A stretch of DNA of 64,000 nucleotides from Archegozetes longisetosus (lineage: Eukaryota > Arthropoda > Arachnida > Sarcoptiformes > Trhypochthoniidae): NCBI GenBank assembly GCA_018873245.2, contig JAEMBT020000009.1, positions 9,681,288 to 9,745,287 on the forward strand, given 5' to 3'. Each line of letters opens with the position of its first letter. The stretch's first letter is position 1. Shown in pieces: positions 29,006-41,932 of the stretch. A program made the position numbers and the translations under genes. The notes under the pieces are model-generated. The model was not told the origin of the DNA and searched no databases. It saw only the letters and a program-made list of their open reading frames with translations.

Positions 29006-32000
29006 ATGGATGAAAAGAATGAAAGATTAAAAACAGAAAGACAAATGTCAATAAATGTGTTAAGTGTTAGAAGTGATGATAACTCAACGCAAGACATACT
29101 CGAAGAGATTCAGACGTTCAGAAACCGAACTTATGATTCATCTTCACCATTACTGCCATTGAATCATTCGCCATTTCTTTATAATAGTTCAGAAAATAAT
29201 AAACGATCCACATCTCGTTCTCCTATTAGTAATGTCTTCGTCCAAAAGTATGTCAATTCTTCTTATTCACTTATTTTATTTTTATTATCATTTTTTGTTT
29301 TGTTTGTTTGCACTCTTGTTTACATCAGTCATAGTCACAGTCCAGATATTCGTAACAATTGGTCTCAGTTGGATCAGTCCTATAGTGCACCACCAAATGA
29401 TGCCGACATTGAGTCGTGTTGGCATTTGTAAGTTTCATTTGAGACACCATTATTTTGATTTAATTGATTTAAGCATGTAATGCATCGCAATTTTTGTTAA
29501 ACTTCTTGTTGAATGCCTTAAATTCCTATAATTTATTTGCATTAAAGTATGACTGCATCGCATGTTATATATGGCATAAAGTCTGCTGCAAAGGTGTAGG
29601 GCTATTCAGTCTCCATTTATGGTCTTCTAACACAATTTCTCACATCATAGGTATGCGGCTCAAACAAATTCACGTCTTCTTCATGTCTTATCAGACTTAG
29701 TGAAAACATTTTTAGATACAGAACATGATATTCAGAAGCAGCTCGAGGACATGGGCCTCGAAACCAAAGGCGCTGTCAAGGAAGACACACTACAGGGTTT
29801 CACGTCATTAGTTGAAGATAATATAGAAAGACTATCGGAAACTAATGAGCTATGTGAAGACGGACCTGATTTGACTCCATCTTCCAATTTGATGTATCTC
29901 ACGCCTCCCTCAACGTTCAATTCTGGTCAAAGTGAGGTCGAAGTGGAAGACGATGTCGTGTTGGGTGCCAGTAGAAGACTTCGGGCAGCTGTTGATCGTA
30001 TTCTTAAGCTCTTGAGTGAAATCGTGACTGCACATCAAGAACACGACTTTAATTCAGTTGTTAAACGAAACGAAGAACTTGTGGCTGAGCTCAGCGAGGA
30101 GTGTGCTCGACGTGACAAATTGACAGCTCAATTGTTGCAGATTGAAGATCGAGTTAAGACGCTTGAGAGAGAGAAAACAAGTTTGTCGGAGAAAGTTATA
30201 GATTATAATGAGGCTAAACGGCAAATGGAATCTATGAGGATGAAAATTGATGAGTATGAGGCTGAGCGAGACAAATGGATTAATGATAATAAACGTCTGG
30301 AGAAAGAAAAGTGCATTTTCGCTCAAGGACTACCACAACTACAACAGAGTAAGACATTTTAGCAATAAATCAGACTGATTCTACTTTGTTTCTATCTTTC
30401 TATTGAACTAAACTTTTGGTGTTGGTATCAATTGTCTAATAATGCATTTATATCTTATTGCAAGTATAGTTTCTAATAATAGCACTGCACAAATCGCACG
30501 AAACACAAACACAGGTTTGTTTTGTTAACGCGATACTTTCTACGGGTTATTTCCATAATTCGTGGCCCCTATTAATTGCCTTTTATTATTAATTTTACCT
30601 AATTCTTTAGAATTAGTTAGTGATAATGAAGCCCTCAATAGTGACGTGAGACAGTTACAACAAGAAAGAATCAAACTATTGCAGAGGATACATGCGTTAG
30701 CTCTTGAGAATGAACAGCTTAGGAGTGAAAGAGACGATATTATTGATGAGAAGAGAAAGGAATCTGAAGATTTTCTTGCTCAGATTGAAGCCAATGAAAA
30801 GAATTTATTGAGTTATCGCAAATTTATTGACGAACAAACTCATGAAAGAGAATTAGAAAGAGAAGAGTTCAACAAAGAATTAATGACTTTGACTGAAAGA
30901 CTTAAGGAAAAGGATAAAAATGAAGCTAAACTGAGATCTCGTTTAGAAGAAATGGAAACTCAAATCAGTTGTTTGACTGAAGAGAAATATTCCAAAGAGA
31001 AGCAAATATTAGATATGAATTCGCACCTAAAATGTGCAAATCATGAAATATCAGAATTGAGAGCAGTTATCACTCAAATGGAGAGGGAAAGTGATAAATG
31101 CAATCAATTAGAGCGACAATTACGCACTAAAGTTAATGACTTAAATGAAGCTTTAGAATTACAAATCAAGATTAATGAAGAATCCCACCAGGATGTCTTC
31201 ACTACTTCCATTCTAGAACGAATCACCTCTAAGACTCATCAACTTCAGAATACTTTGGGCTCTCCTGATTGTGAGAGTGAGACTGACGACACTTCTATTG
31301 AGTGCTCTTATAATGATGTCCGACAACTTAGTGAGAAGTTGAATGCTTTGAATGACTGTATTGATAAGTTACTCATTCAAAATAATAGCTTAAAAGCTGA
31401 ATTAGATCGTGCTAAGAATGTTAATAAAAAAGATTATCAAGATTTAGTTGAAGAGAAAGAAAGTTTAGATCGAAATCTAACAGAAATCATGAGATCAAAT
31501 GAATTAATACAAGAAGAACTTAATAGAAAACATTTGAACGATTTGAAGCCAAAGCTTGATGCTTCAGTCGGTTTTGATACGAGCTCTATTGTAGAAGAAC
31601 TTCGAATTAAGTTGATAGCTGAAGAGCAAAAGTGTGCTGCATTGGAATTAAAAGTGGTTGCACTTCAACAGCAGATCGATGATAATGATAATAAGACATT
31701 GCAACTGATAGATGGGGTCAACTCTTTGAAGCATCAGATGAAAACCGATTTGGAAAAGTCTATCGATAAACTACTGATTCAAAATAATAGTTTAAAATCA
31801 GAGTTAGACCGTGTTAAGAATGATAGCAAACAGGAATATCAGGAGTTAGTCAAGGAGAAAGAAATTGTAGATCAAAAACTAACGGAAATTATGAGGTCAA
31901 ACGAGATATTGAAAGAAGAGCTTAGTAGTAAGCATTTGCAATTAAGTGCACTTAAATCGAGACTTGAGGCTTCAATAGATTCATCTGATATGAAATATAT

Positions 32001-33901
32001 GGTCGACGAACTCCAAAGCAAATTGATAGCTGAAGAGCAAAAGTGTAGCTCATTAGATTTTCAAATTGTTACACTTAAGCAGCAGATCGATGACAATAAT
32101 AATAAAATGTTACAATTGATAGATGAAGTGAGCAGTTTGAAACGTCAAATCAAGACATATGATTCTGAAAAATCATCTTTAGCGAGAGAGAATGACGAAT
32201 TAAGATTGAAATTGAATTCTAAGGATGCTATACTTGTTGCTGTCAGGCAAAAAGCTGAAGAAAGAGTTAGCGATTCGAAGCATCTTAACGAACAAATCGA
32301 AGTCTTCAAAACTAAATTGGAATCCATTGAATCAGAAAAGTCTGTTTTAATTAAAGAGAACGAAGAACTTAGGTCTAGAATCAGTGCAACCGAACAAATA
32401 GTCACTTCACTTAAGCAGCAAATAAATAATAAATCTGACAAAGAATCAAAATTAGCTGTAATAAATGATTCATTAACCAAAAAGATTAAAGCTTTAGATT
32501 CTGATAAAGCTAATTTAACCAAAGATAATGACCAATTGAAGTCTCAATTATGTTCTGTCGACACGATTCTGATTTCACTGAACCAGCAGGTGGAAGAAAA
32601 GAATAGAAAAGCTTCAGAATTGATTGAAAGAGTGGACTTACTCAGCAATAAGTTGAAGTTAGTTGACTCGGAACGAATCAACTCGATCGAAGAAAACCAA
32701 GAGTTAAGGTTCAGACTAAGTCAATCTGAACAAGTTGTTCATCAACTCAATTCTCAGATTAAAGATGAACAGATGAAGTCGAAGAAACTCCTAGAAGAAA
32801 TCGACTCTTTGAAGCGTCAGATCAAGACTTTGGAATCAGAAAAGGAGAGTCTATTGAAAGAGAATGCTTCACTTAGAGCTAAATTGAGTTCAAATGATGA
32901 CGTGTTAGTTGTTTTGAGACAACAAATAGATGAAAGGAATAGTAAAATTACGCATTTAAATCAAGTAATTGATAGTATCAACTTAAAGTTTCATAAGCTT
33001 GAATCAGAGAGAAATACAGCTAATAAGGAAACTGAGAAATCTAATTCAAGCAAATCGTTTCATGCACATTCGGAAAAGAATGTCGAAGATGATGAAAAGC
33101 TTCAGGGAGTGACCAATCAGTTTTTATGGAAACTCAAAAGAGTAATTAGTCATAAGAATGCATTAATTTATCAGAAGAAGTATTTGCTTCATGTTTTGGG
33201 AGGCTTTCAATTGACTGAGAGGGCAACGTTAGCTCTTTTGGCTAATATGAACGTTACAGGTATTTGTTTTATATATTTCAGACTCAAAAAAGCAAAATTT
33301 CATTGTTGTCCCTTTTATATTGAACAACATTCTTATTAACGATAGTAATTCACAGTCACGGTAATGACTAAGAAACCAATACATTTGTACATTGATGAGC
33401 GCGCTTGCATTTAGTGTTCTACTTGACTATTAAAAAGGACAACAATATGTAAATCAATACTGTTTTTGAGCCAATTCGAGTATTAGTGTAGAACTTAGTC
33501 GTGTTGCTCTCGTACTAACAAGAATGCCTATTTTAGCATAAGCTTATAACTGTTCAGTAATACTGCAAGTTCTATAGCCATAATCCATGAGACATCATAT
33601 CAATGATTAATCTTTACATTCGTTTACATCAGTCGATGACGAATCACCTGCTTTTCAAACTGGTCGCAACAGATTCCGAAGTGTTGTCTATTCTATAATT
33701 GCGATCTCGAGAATGAAATATTTGGTTCGTAAATGGAAATATCACAATCACCAGAAATCTAAACCAACCGTTGCCAAGACTGTGAGTACTCACTCTCTGG
33801 GAACAACTAACGAATCGCAGACTAATTCGACGCTACAAGAGTTTGTTAATCGACTACAGCGACTACACGACACGCTCGGACTGAGGAGTGGACAAATTTG
33901 A
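29006..33901 (+). CDS. pericentrin/AKAP9-like coiled-coil protein with C-terminal PACT domain
   Basis: Four exons: 29006-29427 (or -29247), 29651-30348, 30611-33259 and 33633-33901. They give 1345 aa (or 1285). Most of the protein from about residue 250 is heptad-rich coiled coil. The C-terminus, about 1203-1290, is a PACT domain: 'KNALIYQKKYLLHVLGGFQ', then 'ERATLALLA', and after the last splice 'RFRSVVYSIIAISRMKYLV'. PACT domains in pericentrin, AKAP9 and fly Plp dock on the centriole or centrosome and bind calmodulin, so a role as a centrosomal scaffold is likely. Two donors of identical phase exist for intron 1; the longer exon adds a hydrophobic segment, YSLILFLLSFFVLFVCTLVY. Residues encoded at 31360-32160 are an internal duplication (134-codon unit). 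Much shorter than vertebrate pericentrin. Confidence 0.85.
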
Positions 33902-34075
33902 TTTATATTTAATTTTAACCTTTTTTATTTCCAAAGAGTGTATTTTCAAAAAAAATAGTTTGAAACGCATTTTGAAAAGCATTTTAAATAGTATTTAAAA
34001 AGCATTTAATAAACAAGATGTTTTACAAATATCGATTTATTTACAAATGATTATTGAATAAAAGTTGAATTGAGT

Positions 34076-34378
34076 TCAGTTACGGTTCATCTGATTAGAG
34101 AGGGAAGTTTTAATTCTCTGTAGCAGTTCTCGTTTGACAGAATCAGGAACAGATTGGCGAGCTTTAGGCGTGACTTCATTAATAAGAGTATCCAAAGTGA
34201 TGTTATCGATACCGACTTCTCTGACTACATCTTTGCATTGGTTGACCACTTGATCTCTCCAACCGCACTCCAGGAGTCTAGTCCTGAGTAGTTGCACCAA
34301 TCGGTCTCTTTCTCCACTTTCCGTTAAGCTCTGATTGGCTAACATTTTCATCTGTTTGTGTTTCTCGATGTCGGACAT
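34076..34378 (-). CDS. ENY2: ENY2 / e(y)2 transcription and mRNA export factor
   Basis: Single exon, 100 aa, the usual family size. ENY2 belongs to the SAGA deubiquitinase module and the TREX-2 nuclear pore export complex. Diagnostic stretches are 'GERDRLVQLLRTRLLECGWR', 'VREVGIDNITLDTLINEVTP' and 'ARQSVPDSVKRELLQRI', the helical hairpin that wraps around Sgf11 or GANP. It lies tail to tail with the PACT gene (174 bp apart) and head to head with PHF14. Confidence 0.95.
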   Translation of the reverse strand: MSDIEKHKQMKMLANQSLTESGERDRLVQLLRTRLLECGWRDQVVNQCKDVVREVGIDNITLDTLINEVTPKARQSVPDSVKRELLQRIKTSLSNQMNRN

Positions 34379-35174
34379 ATGATAAATAATGTTATTGTTG
34401 TTGATGTCTTGTAATTTCTAAACGAACGAAACTATTGTTTCTTATCCCTGCTCACTATTGATGGAGTGTTCATAAACTACGTGCTCTTATTCTTAGTTGT
34501 TATGAAATTATTGTTTGATAAGTGTCTAAATTTGAATTTAGAATTAATTACTATTTGAGTGAAACATTCAATTGATTTGGTTTGAATGTGTTTGGTACAA
34601 GTGAATAGCGATACAATCAATAATAATTGATCTCTAATAGTTTATTGGTATTGCTATGGCTATCTATGAAAGCTTTCATATGCAAAAAAGACTACTTTAA
34701 CTAAGATATTCACTCATTTGCATTAAAATACATCTTCAAACTGGTTCGATGGGCACCAAAATAGGTTTGTATTTATTTAAGACAAATTCAGTTGTAATTT
34801 GAAGGCATAAAATAGGATCAAAGTTAAACAGGCAAACATACCAATGAAAAACCAAGTATATAATGACGTAATTTGTATATTAATTATCGATTAATTCTTG
34901 CTAACTCTAAAATGTATTGTCTTTAAAATTCATTATTAAGTCTTTAGATTTGATTAACTAAATCAAATTCTATCCTCAATTGCTCTAAAACTAGCCGTTT
35001 GTTCATATCTTATGGTCAAAACTGTTAAACAAATATTTGTGAACACATTGAAAGCAATTTTGATTTGACGCAGTTCTCAAAGTTTGCGCTAAAAATCCCA
35101 ACAAATCTTCATTCACTTCAATATTATTACTATTAATGATAGAGTGAATCAATAGATTGGCAGAAATAGAAATA
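34379..35174. other. ENY2/PHF14 divergent intergenic region
   Basis: About 800 bp between divergent genes, presumably with both promoters; AT-rich, no defined element found. The short ORF at 35003-35197 (-) overlaps the PHF14 start and has no support. Confidence 0.45.
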
Positions 35175-38100
35175 ATGCCAAACACTGATAGAGACAAATC
35201 CAGGAATGATTCATCTATTGATGATCTCGGATTTCTTTACAAAACTATGAGTAAGTCTTAAATACTATTCTTTTAAGTCTAACTCTTCTCAACCAATTAA
35301 ACTATTCTCTTATCTAATAGTCGAAAGAGATCCCAAAAAACGCAAAGTTAAGCCTGTCGAGAGTTTACTTACATTTACTGCTGATTTGGACGATAGTGAC
35401 GATGACAGCGATTATATGCCCACTGGACAACCAGACGATGACGATGATGACATTGATGATGATGATGAGTCTAGTGATGGCGAAGAGGACAGGAATGAAA
35501 ATGAAGAAGATGATGATGGAGACAACGACCATGAGGAACGTAATATATTTAAAACCAGTAAAACTAAATCCAAGAAATTTTCCCCCCATTCCCTCAAATC
35601 TACGTTTGATTTGGTCACCACTTCTGGCCACAGGACACCTCCTCGCTCGACTTGTAGTACAAGAATATTGGTTTGTAGTGTGTGTTTGGGTGACATTTCA
35701 CGAAGTGATGATGAAATCGTTGAATGCGACTCTTGTGGAATATCAGTACACGAGGGATGCTATGGTATAGTCTCAGATGATAATGAATCGGTTCATTCGA
35801 ACACCTCTTCGGCTTCAACTGAGCCTTGGTTTTGTGATCCGTGTAAGGCCAACGTCAAGAATCCTGTAAGTCTTCAATTTATCTTGAGCCGAGCACATAG
35901 TTTGTGGTTCAGTTCAATATCAAAAAGTTTGTCAATTGAACCTAACTTTACTATTTTGAATGTTTTACAAATAATTTTTTCTTCAAATAAAGTATTGTGA
36001 ATTGTGTCCCAACTCTGGTGGAATCTTCAAAGTGACGGATGTTGGCCGGTATGTGTCATAAAAGTGCAGTCGAAAGCTTAATAATACGCGATAGCAACTA
36101 AATAAAAGACCGTTAATGCATCAAATCTGCCTGTGATACACATGAATTTATTGCTAAATTTGATTTTAGATATGCTTTCATTACTATATTGAATATTCTA
36201 TAAGTTTGTTAATATATGAAGATATGGTTAGATGGATAGCATGCTATCACACGCATCACTTTTGGTTGCTATCAACGATTATTAGGTTTTTAAGTGTCAA
36301 TTTATCTCAACTTTTATCTAATTATTATTAAACAAAACTTTACAGTTGGGTTCATATGGTGTGCGCGCTTTACATACCAGGAGTAGCTTTCAGTGATGTA
36401 ACGAAACTAACGGGACTCACACTTTTTGAAATGCCTTATTCTCGATGGGGTGTCAAAGTATGACTTGAATATTACCCTAGATTAAGTTTATTCTATCTTA
36501 ATTGTATTCTGATTCATTGAAAGGCTTGTAATTTGTGTGAAGACGAAAGACTGAGTCGAACCGGCGTTTGTATAAGTTGTGATGCAGGAATGTGTAAGTC
36601 ATATTTCCACGTAACATGTGCTCAACGAGAAGGACTGCTATCGGAATCTCATTCGACTGAAGAAGTGGACCCATTTTTCGCGTACTGCAAGCTACATGCT
36701 GATAGAGCTACTGTGAAGAGCAAAAGACGCAATTGGCTTGCACTGCAGTCAAAGTTTAAATCAGTAAATTTAAACACTAATAATAGTCAAAGAATTCAAT
36801 TGAAATTATCTAAGCAACGAGCTAAATGGAAAGCAAATCGAGTCGATTCGGAAGGAAAAACTTGGGGTACAACAAGTTTTTCTATTTGATAGTATGATTC
36901 TATGTTATTATTGTTTTTTAGTTCCCACTCAAAAAATGCCACGTCTTTTGACAACAAGTCCTTCAGCTATAAAGAGGCTAATAAGAAAAGCTGAATTGCT
37001 TGGACTTAGTCCTCAAACTCATATTCCTTCTCATGATGTGGGAGATGTGAGAAGGAAATGGCACGTGCCGCCTGCCTTTTCTATTGAATATATCAGTTAT
37101 TATATTGGTTTGTATAAGTTTACCTCATAATATAAGTTTATATACAGGTCACTCAAGATCTGTCTACAGTAAAATCACAAACCATAGAGACATGGATTTT
37201 GTGAAAAATACTGTTTCAAACAGAATTGGTAGATTACAATCGATGAACTGGTTAACAACCATCTGCATCACGCACAGTTTGAAGTCTCATTCTGCATAAA
37301 TTCAAGGTGTTCACTCAGATCCATAGAAAAAGTTAATCAAGCTCGAAGATTGTTGCATTTTGAATCCTCGAATTGATAAATTGGCTGCTACCTAGACTAT
37401 CATCACAATTAAATTGTTGATTTAGTTCCAAGACATGATCAACTGATTGCCTTTATGCAATCTTTTTCCTTAGTAGCTAATACATTAATTTCGATTTCAA
37501 TGTTTCAAACTAGCTGCTAGGGCAAAATGATCGGGTTTCATGACAATCAATTGATTATGACTTAACTAAATCAATGATTTAATTGTAGTGATATTCCAAA
37601 TGGCGACTAATATATGGAGTCGAAGATTCAAAATGCGCTAATGCTCGAGTTTGAATAACTTTCTATGGATTTGGACGTGCTCTTGAATTCGTGCAGAGTA
37701 GGTGACTTCGAGTTGTACGCGATGCAGATGATTATCAATCAACCTATCGATTGTAATCGACCGAATTTGAAACAAAATGGTTTTTTGCAAAAGCCATATG
37801 TCTCTACCAATATTATTATTTGCCGTAGACAAATGTATATCTTGAGATACCTGTACCTCTAATTTAAATTCTCTTGAAATTAGTACATTATTTCTTTTCT
37901 CCCTCTAAAGACCGCAACAATCGAATGACTTCAATGCAGAAGCGATCCGACGAACTGATACTCCAAAACAACCAACTCAAAGAAACAGAGAAAACTACGC
38001 GATCATCGTACGATCAGGTATCGTATATTTAGTTAACTTTATTAGAGTTGCAGTTGAAATGAGATTTTGTCATGACTTTAGTGTTTGCATGAATTGGAGA

Positions 38101-39286
38101 AAATCAAAAGCGAAAATGACTCGTTACGAAACACAGTGAAACAACTTTGGGACATACTAAACGACTTTTCAGAAAAAAGCATTCCTTTGCCAAAACTACT
38201 TGAGGTACCAGAGAGTGTGAAAAAGGAAAAGATGGCTTCGAGTCCAACGAAGAAAATCTCTCATAGTTCAGTCATCAAAATAATCGAATGTGGAATTTGT
38301 CACCAAACCAAAGATCAGCATCAGTTGGCTTTGTGTGATTCGTGTCAATTGTATTACCATCTGTATTGTCTCGATCCGCCGTTGACTCGAATGCCAAAAA
38401 AGACTCGATTCGGCGGTTGGCAGTGTTCTGATTGTACAGAACAGCAAGAAACACAAGATAGTGATAATGAGACCAGTAACCAGTCAGTAGTGGATGCGCC
38501 GCGAAAGCTGCGCGAACACGTGAAAGGACCGAATAAGTTCGAGCCTGATGCTGGATATTCTCCACCTTCCAGTGTTTCGTCTGCTTCTAAGTTACGTAAA
38601 CGCAAAATAGGATCTGCTTCTTCTAAGAAAAAAAAGAATAGAAAAATTATTAATGAGAGTATTAGCGAAAATAGTGAGACCTCTGAGACTCGAAGCAAAT
38701 CTATTTCTACACCTCCGCCACCACCTAAGAAACAAGTTAATACTGAAGAAAAATGCTCTCAATGCAATCAAATGGCAACTTATAAACAACGTGTTCAGTA
38801 AGTCTTCAAATAAAATTTGATTTCAAATAGTATAAATAAAAATAAAAACATAATATTTTGCAGATAAGGTACTTCTAATATTATATAAATTCTTGAACTG
38901 ATTCAAGAAGTCTTTCGTCTTTTAACAATTATTTAAATAAAAATTTGAGATTAGTGAAGAGTTCCGAAAATATGAGATTTTATGATAATTTTTTTGTGTT
39001 AAGATTAAATTTAAATTTTTTAATAGATGTGATAATTGCGAAAACTTCTATCACTTGAGTTGTCTAAATCCCCCGGTAAAGAAGAATCCGAAGCAGCGCG
39101 GATATACCTGGTATTGCGAACAGTGCGATATTTCGGTATTTAAATTTCACTTTAACTAACCTAAACTAACCTAACTTTTAAGCATTGCTCAATTGTTTCT
39201 ATCTTAACTATAAATAATAGGACGATGAAGAAGAGGAAGAGGAGGAAGAAGAAGACAACGACAACGACAACGAGTCAGATGAATAG
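35175..39286 (+). CDS. PHF14: PHD finger protein 14 homologue
   Basis: Ten exons: 35175-35250, 35321-35865, 35993-36048, 36346-36457, 36524-36866, 36922-37107, 37911-38017, 38082-38797, 39027-39135 and 39221-39286. They encode 771 aa. PHF14 is a nuclear histone-H3 reader that represses growth genes. After a nuclear-signal-like PKKRKVKP and a very acidic stretch (about 77-113) come PHD1 (from about 142, CSVCLGDISRSDDEIVECDSCG), a zinc knuckle and extended PHD through TGVCISCDAGMCKSYFHVTC, 'KMPRLLTTSPSAIKRLIRKA', a coiled coil, a third PHD (about 544, CLDPPLTRMPKKT) and a fourth (about 699-750) split by an intron. The last exon is a Glu/Asp tail ending ESDE. Order and motifs match PHF14 closely. 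Confidence 0.95.
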
Positions 39287-39324
39287 ATGAAAAAGAAATT
39301 AACAAATTTTCATAAAGACATAAT

Positions 39325-39365
<41 letters not shown>

Positions 39366-39915
39366 TTATAATAAAAGTTATGCTTAACAACAAAAGCAGT
39401 CATAAAACAATTGTATAAGATATCCCTGAATAACACCCTATAAAATCCCTTACATTCTTAAGTCGACCTTCAACTATCTCATTATATCTTACATTATCTT
39501 TACGAATTACATTTATTACTCCATTATTTATAATTTGTATTAAAGTCACTTATATTTATCGCATTTTTTTGTTTCTTATTTCAATTTTAAAGTTCAAAAT
39601 ATGGAATAAAGTTAAGTAAACATTAGTTTGAACAGTGATATATACTTGTCTATAGGCTTAGAGCACTTAAACCTGTGGGCGTTTCACAACATTCGTTGTT
39701 TATATAATACGAAATATTTTCATTAGTTATTAATAGACTTTGTTTTTATTACATATGAGATTTTGTTATTTTGCAATTCAATCATTCAATCGTTCATTGA
39801 TTCATATTATTATATAATATTCTGTGAAATAATGAGAGCATTCGTATTAATAATCGCGTAATAATCGGATATCAATCTAAATATCAATCTAACGATCTAG
39901 TATTTCATTGCAACT
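39287..39915. other. PHF14 3' flank with (GA)n microsatellite
   Basis: A (ga)n run of about 15 units at 39329-39361 follows 45 nt after the PHF14 stop and is probably in its 3' UTR. The rest is AT-rich upstream sequence of the next gene. Confidence 0.6.
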
Positions 39916-41704
39916 ATGCCTAGAAGTGCTTCAGTTCATGGTACCCATAGTAAAAACACTTTCAAGTCTTATATTGATTTGAAAGTTGCTAATGCTAATG
40001 GAGAGTCTGATGCTAAAAATGATGAGGTATGTTATTGGTATATCTAGCTTCCTTCTTTCTATTTGTTTTTTTCGTTTCTTTCAGTTGTGGACTACTCTTG
40101 ACGAGTCTGGAGTCACCACTGACTTCGCTAGCAGTCGAAGAGGTTCTTCAATTAGCTTAAACATTAGGGATAGATTGATGAACCGAAGTACCACTTCCAT
40201 TAATTCAGTCTTCAACGAAATGATGATCGATGGGGTTAACTACTTTTATTCTCATACCAAACATACGACTGGCATCTGTGGACAATTGAATTTAAATGAT
40301 ATCAAACTAACCTTTTCCAGCTATAATCAAATTACTGACTCAAATTCTTCTAGTAACGAACTAATGGATTTCATACCATTTAACGACACCAACTCTTCAT
40401 TCATAGACATCGATTTGTTGAACATCGGAGACATGAAGGAGTCGTTTGAAGGAAACTTTGTTTTGTTAACCATATATTGCGCTAACTTTCGTTGTATTAA
40501 ATTTCAAATGAAAGTTTGTGAAAAGTCCAAAAGACTTGTTGACAATTTGCGTCGATTAACACAAAACGGCATTATTAACGGAAAGTATTCTAAACTGACC
40601 AAATCCCTCAAAGACAACTACAGCTATTTATTCAAAGCTGATTGGGATCAATATGAGGGTCATTGGTGGCAATGCTACAAATTAAGACTAACCCAATGTA
40701 ACGAAAACTTCCAATTGTGTGATTCACTTCCACCATCATTTGTTGTGCCTAAATCTTTGACCGATTTCACACTTATTAACTCCATTTCAATACAAACTAA
40801 AGGACGAAGAGTTCCAGTAGTTAGTTATCTTTATCCTGAAAATAAGAATATGTTGATAAGAAGTTCTGCATTTGAGAATTATGACAATTTGAACACTTTG
40901 ATTATGAATATGGTTAGCCCTTTGAGACAAATCAATGTCGAAACACTTTTACCACCACTTCTAGTTCTTGAACAGACTTACGAAAAACTGAGAGAAGTTT
41001 GTTTAGCCAATGAATCGAGTGAACACTTAAGTGGATGTCTGAGCAAAATTGGAAAATGGATCAATTGCATTAATTCTACTCTTAAGACTGTTTCACAAGT
41101 GGTTCACATATTGACCAACGAGGCCTCAGTTGGCATTGTCGAAGATGTGGATAAGCATTGGAATTGTGTTATTTCGAGTTTAGTTCAGCTGATGATAGAT
41201 CCTCAAAGGAGAACATTTACTGGTTTCGAATCTCTATTGAGTAAAGAGTGGATTCATTTTACTGGTTATGCCTATCGAAAGAATGGTCCGCATAATCCAA
41301 ATCACATTTTGTTCACTCTTTTCCTCGATTGTGTTTGGCAATTAATCTTACAAAATACTGATGACTTTCAATTTTCATCCTTTTATCTCATTTGGCTCTT
41401 TGACTGCCAGTACATTAATTTCCCATTTTATCCAATCGCTAGAAAGTCTTCAGGTGGAAGTTTAGAGTTGAGCTTCTCTTCTCCACCACTTACTAACGGA
41501 TTATCAATGAATGAAATGATGTTAATTCATAATCCATTTTATAAAAGACATAAATCGACAATTTTGAAGTTAAACGATCATATAAGTCAAACGCAATTTT
41601 GGTCACCACTATATCTTCGTTGGCACTCTAAGTCTAACTTTGAACGATACACACCTCAAGAAATGATATATTTAAATGAGTTAAGGGCTAGAAATCAATT
41701 ATAA
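39916..41704 (+). CDS. myotubularin-related pseudophosphatase (MTMR10/11/12 type)
   Basis: Two exons, 39916-40026 and 40085-41704 (58-bp intron), encode 576 aa. Myotubularins dephosphorylate PI3P and PI(3,5)P2; the MTMR10/12 branch is catalytically dead and scaffolds active partners. Here the GRAM-like N-terminal half is followed by 'KGRRVPVVSYLYPENKNMLIRSSAF', the conserved entry of the phosphatase fold. Where active enzymes carry CX5R, this protein reads 'NEASVGIVEDVDKHWNCVIS', with neither the cysteine nor the arginine. The following 'SLVQLMIDPQRRTFTGFESL' and 'SKEWIHF' are typical of the family. There is no FYVE or PH domain at the C-terminus. Whether it is MTMR10 or MTMR12 is not resolved. 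Confidence 0.85.
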
Positions 41705-41932
41705 AATCAATTATAGGATTTGATATGTTTAAATCAAATAACATTTATTTATTGTTAAATGTGAAAAATTATTTTTTAAGCAAATCTATTATTAGATTAA
41801 TTATAATAAGAAATAATTGAAAGCAACAAATAATGAGAAACCCGGTATTTATAGACAAAATGTTTGTACAAAACTTATTCACTGATTGTTAATCTACTTA
41901 TTCACACAAAAATGTTAAGATTTATAAAGTAT

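Noticed and set aside
33260..33339. Extension of the PACT protein past 33259
   Set aside because: The frame reads into an intron; splicing at 33260 to 33633 completes the conserved PACT domain.
35396..35770. Methionine-rich ORF over the PHF14 acidic exon
   Set aside because: Alternate frame of a GAT/GAC-rich stretch; the PHF14 frame is clearly the coding one.
39329..39361. GA-rich tract as a GAGA-factor promoter element
   Set aside because: Position right after the PHF14 stop and perfect periodicity fit a microsatellite better.
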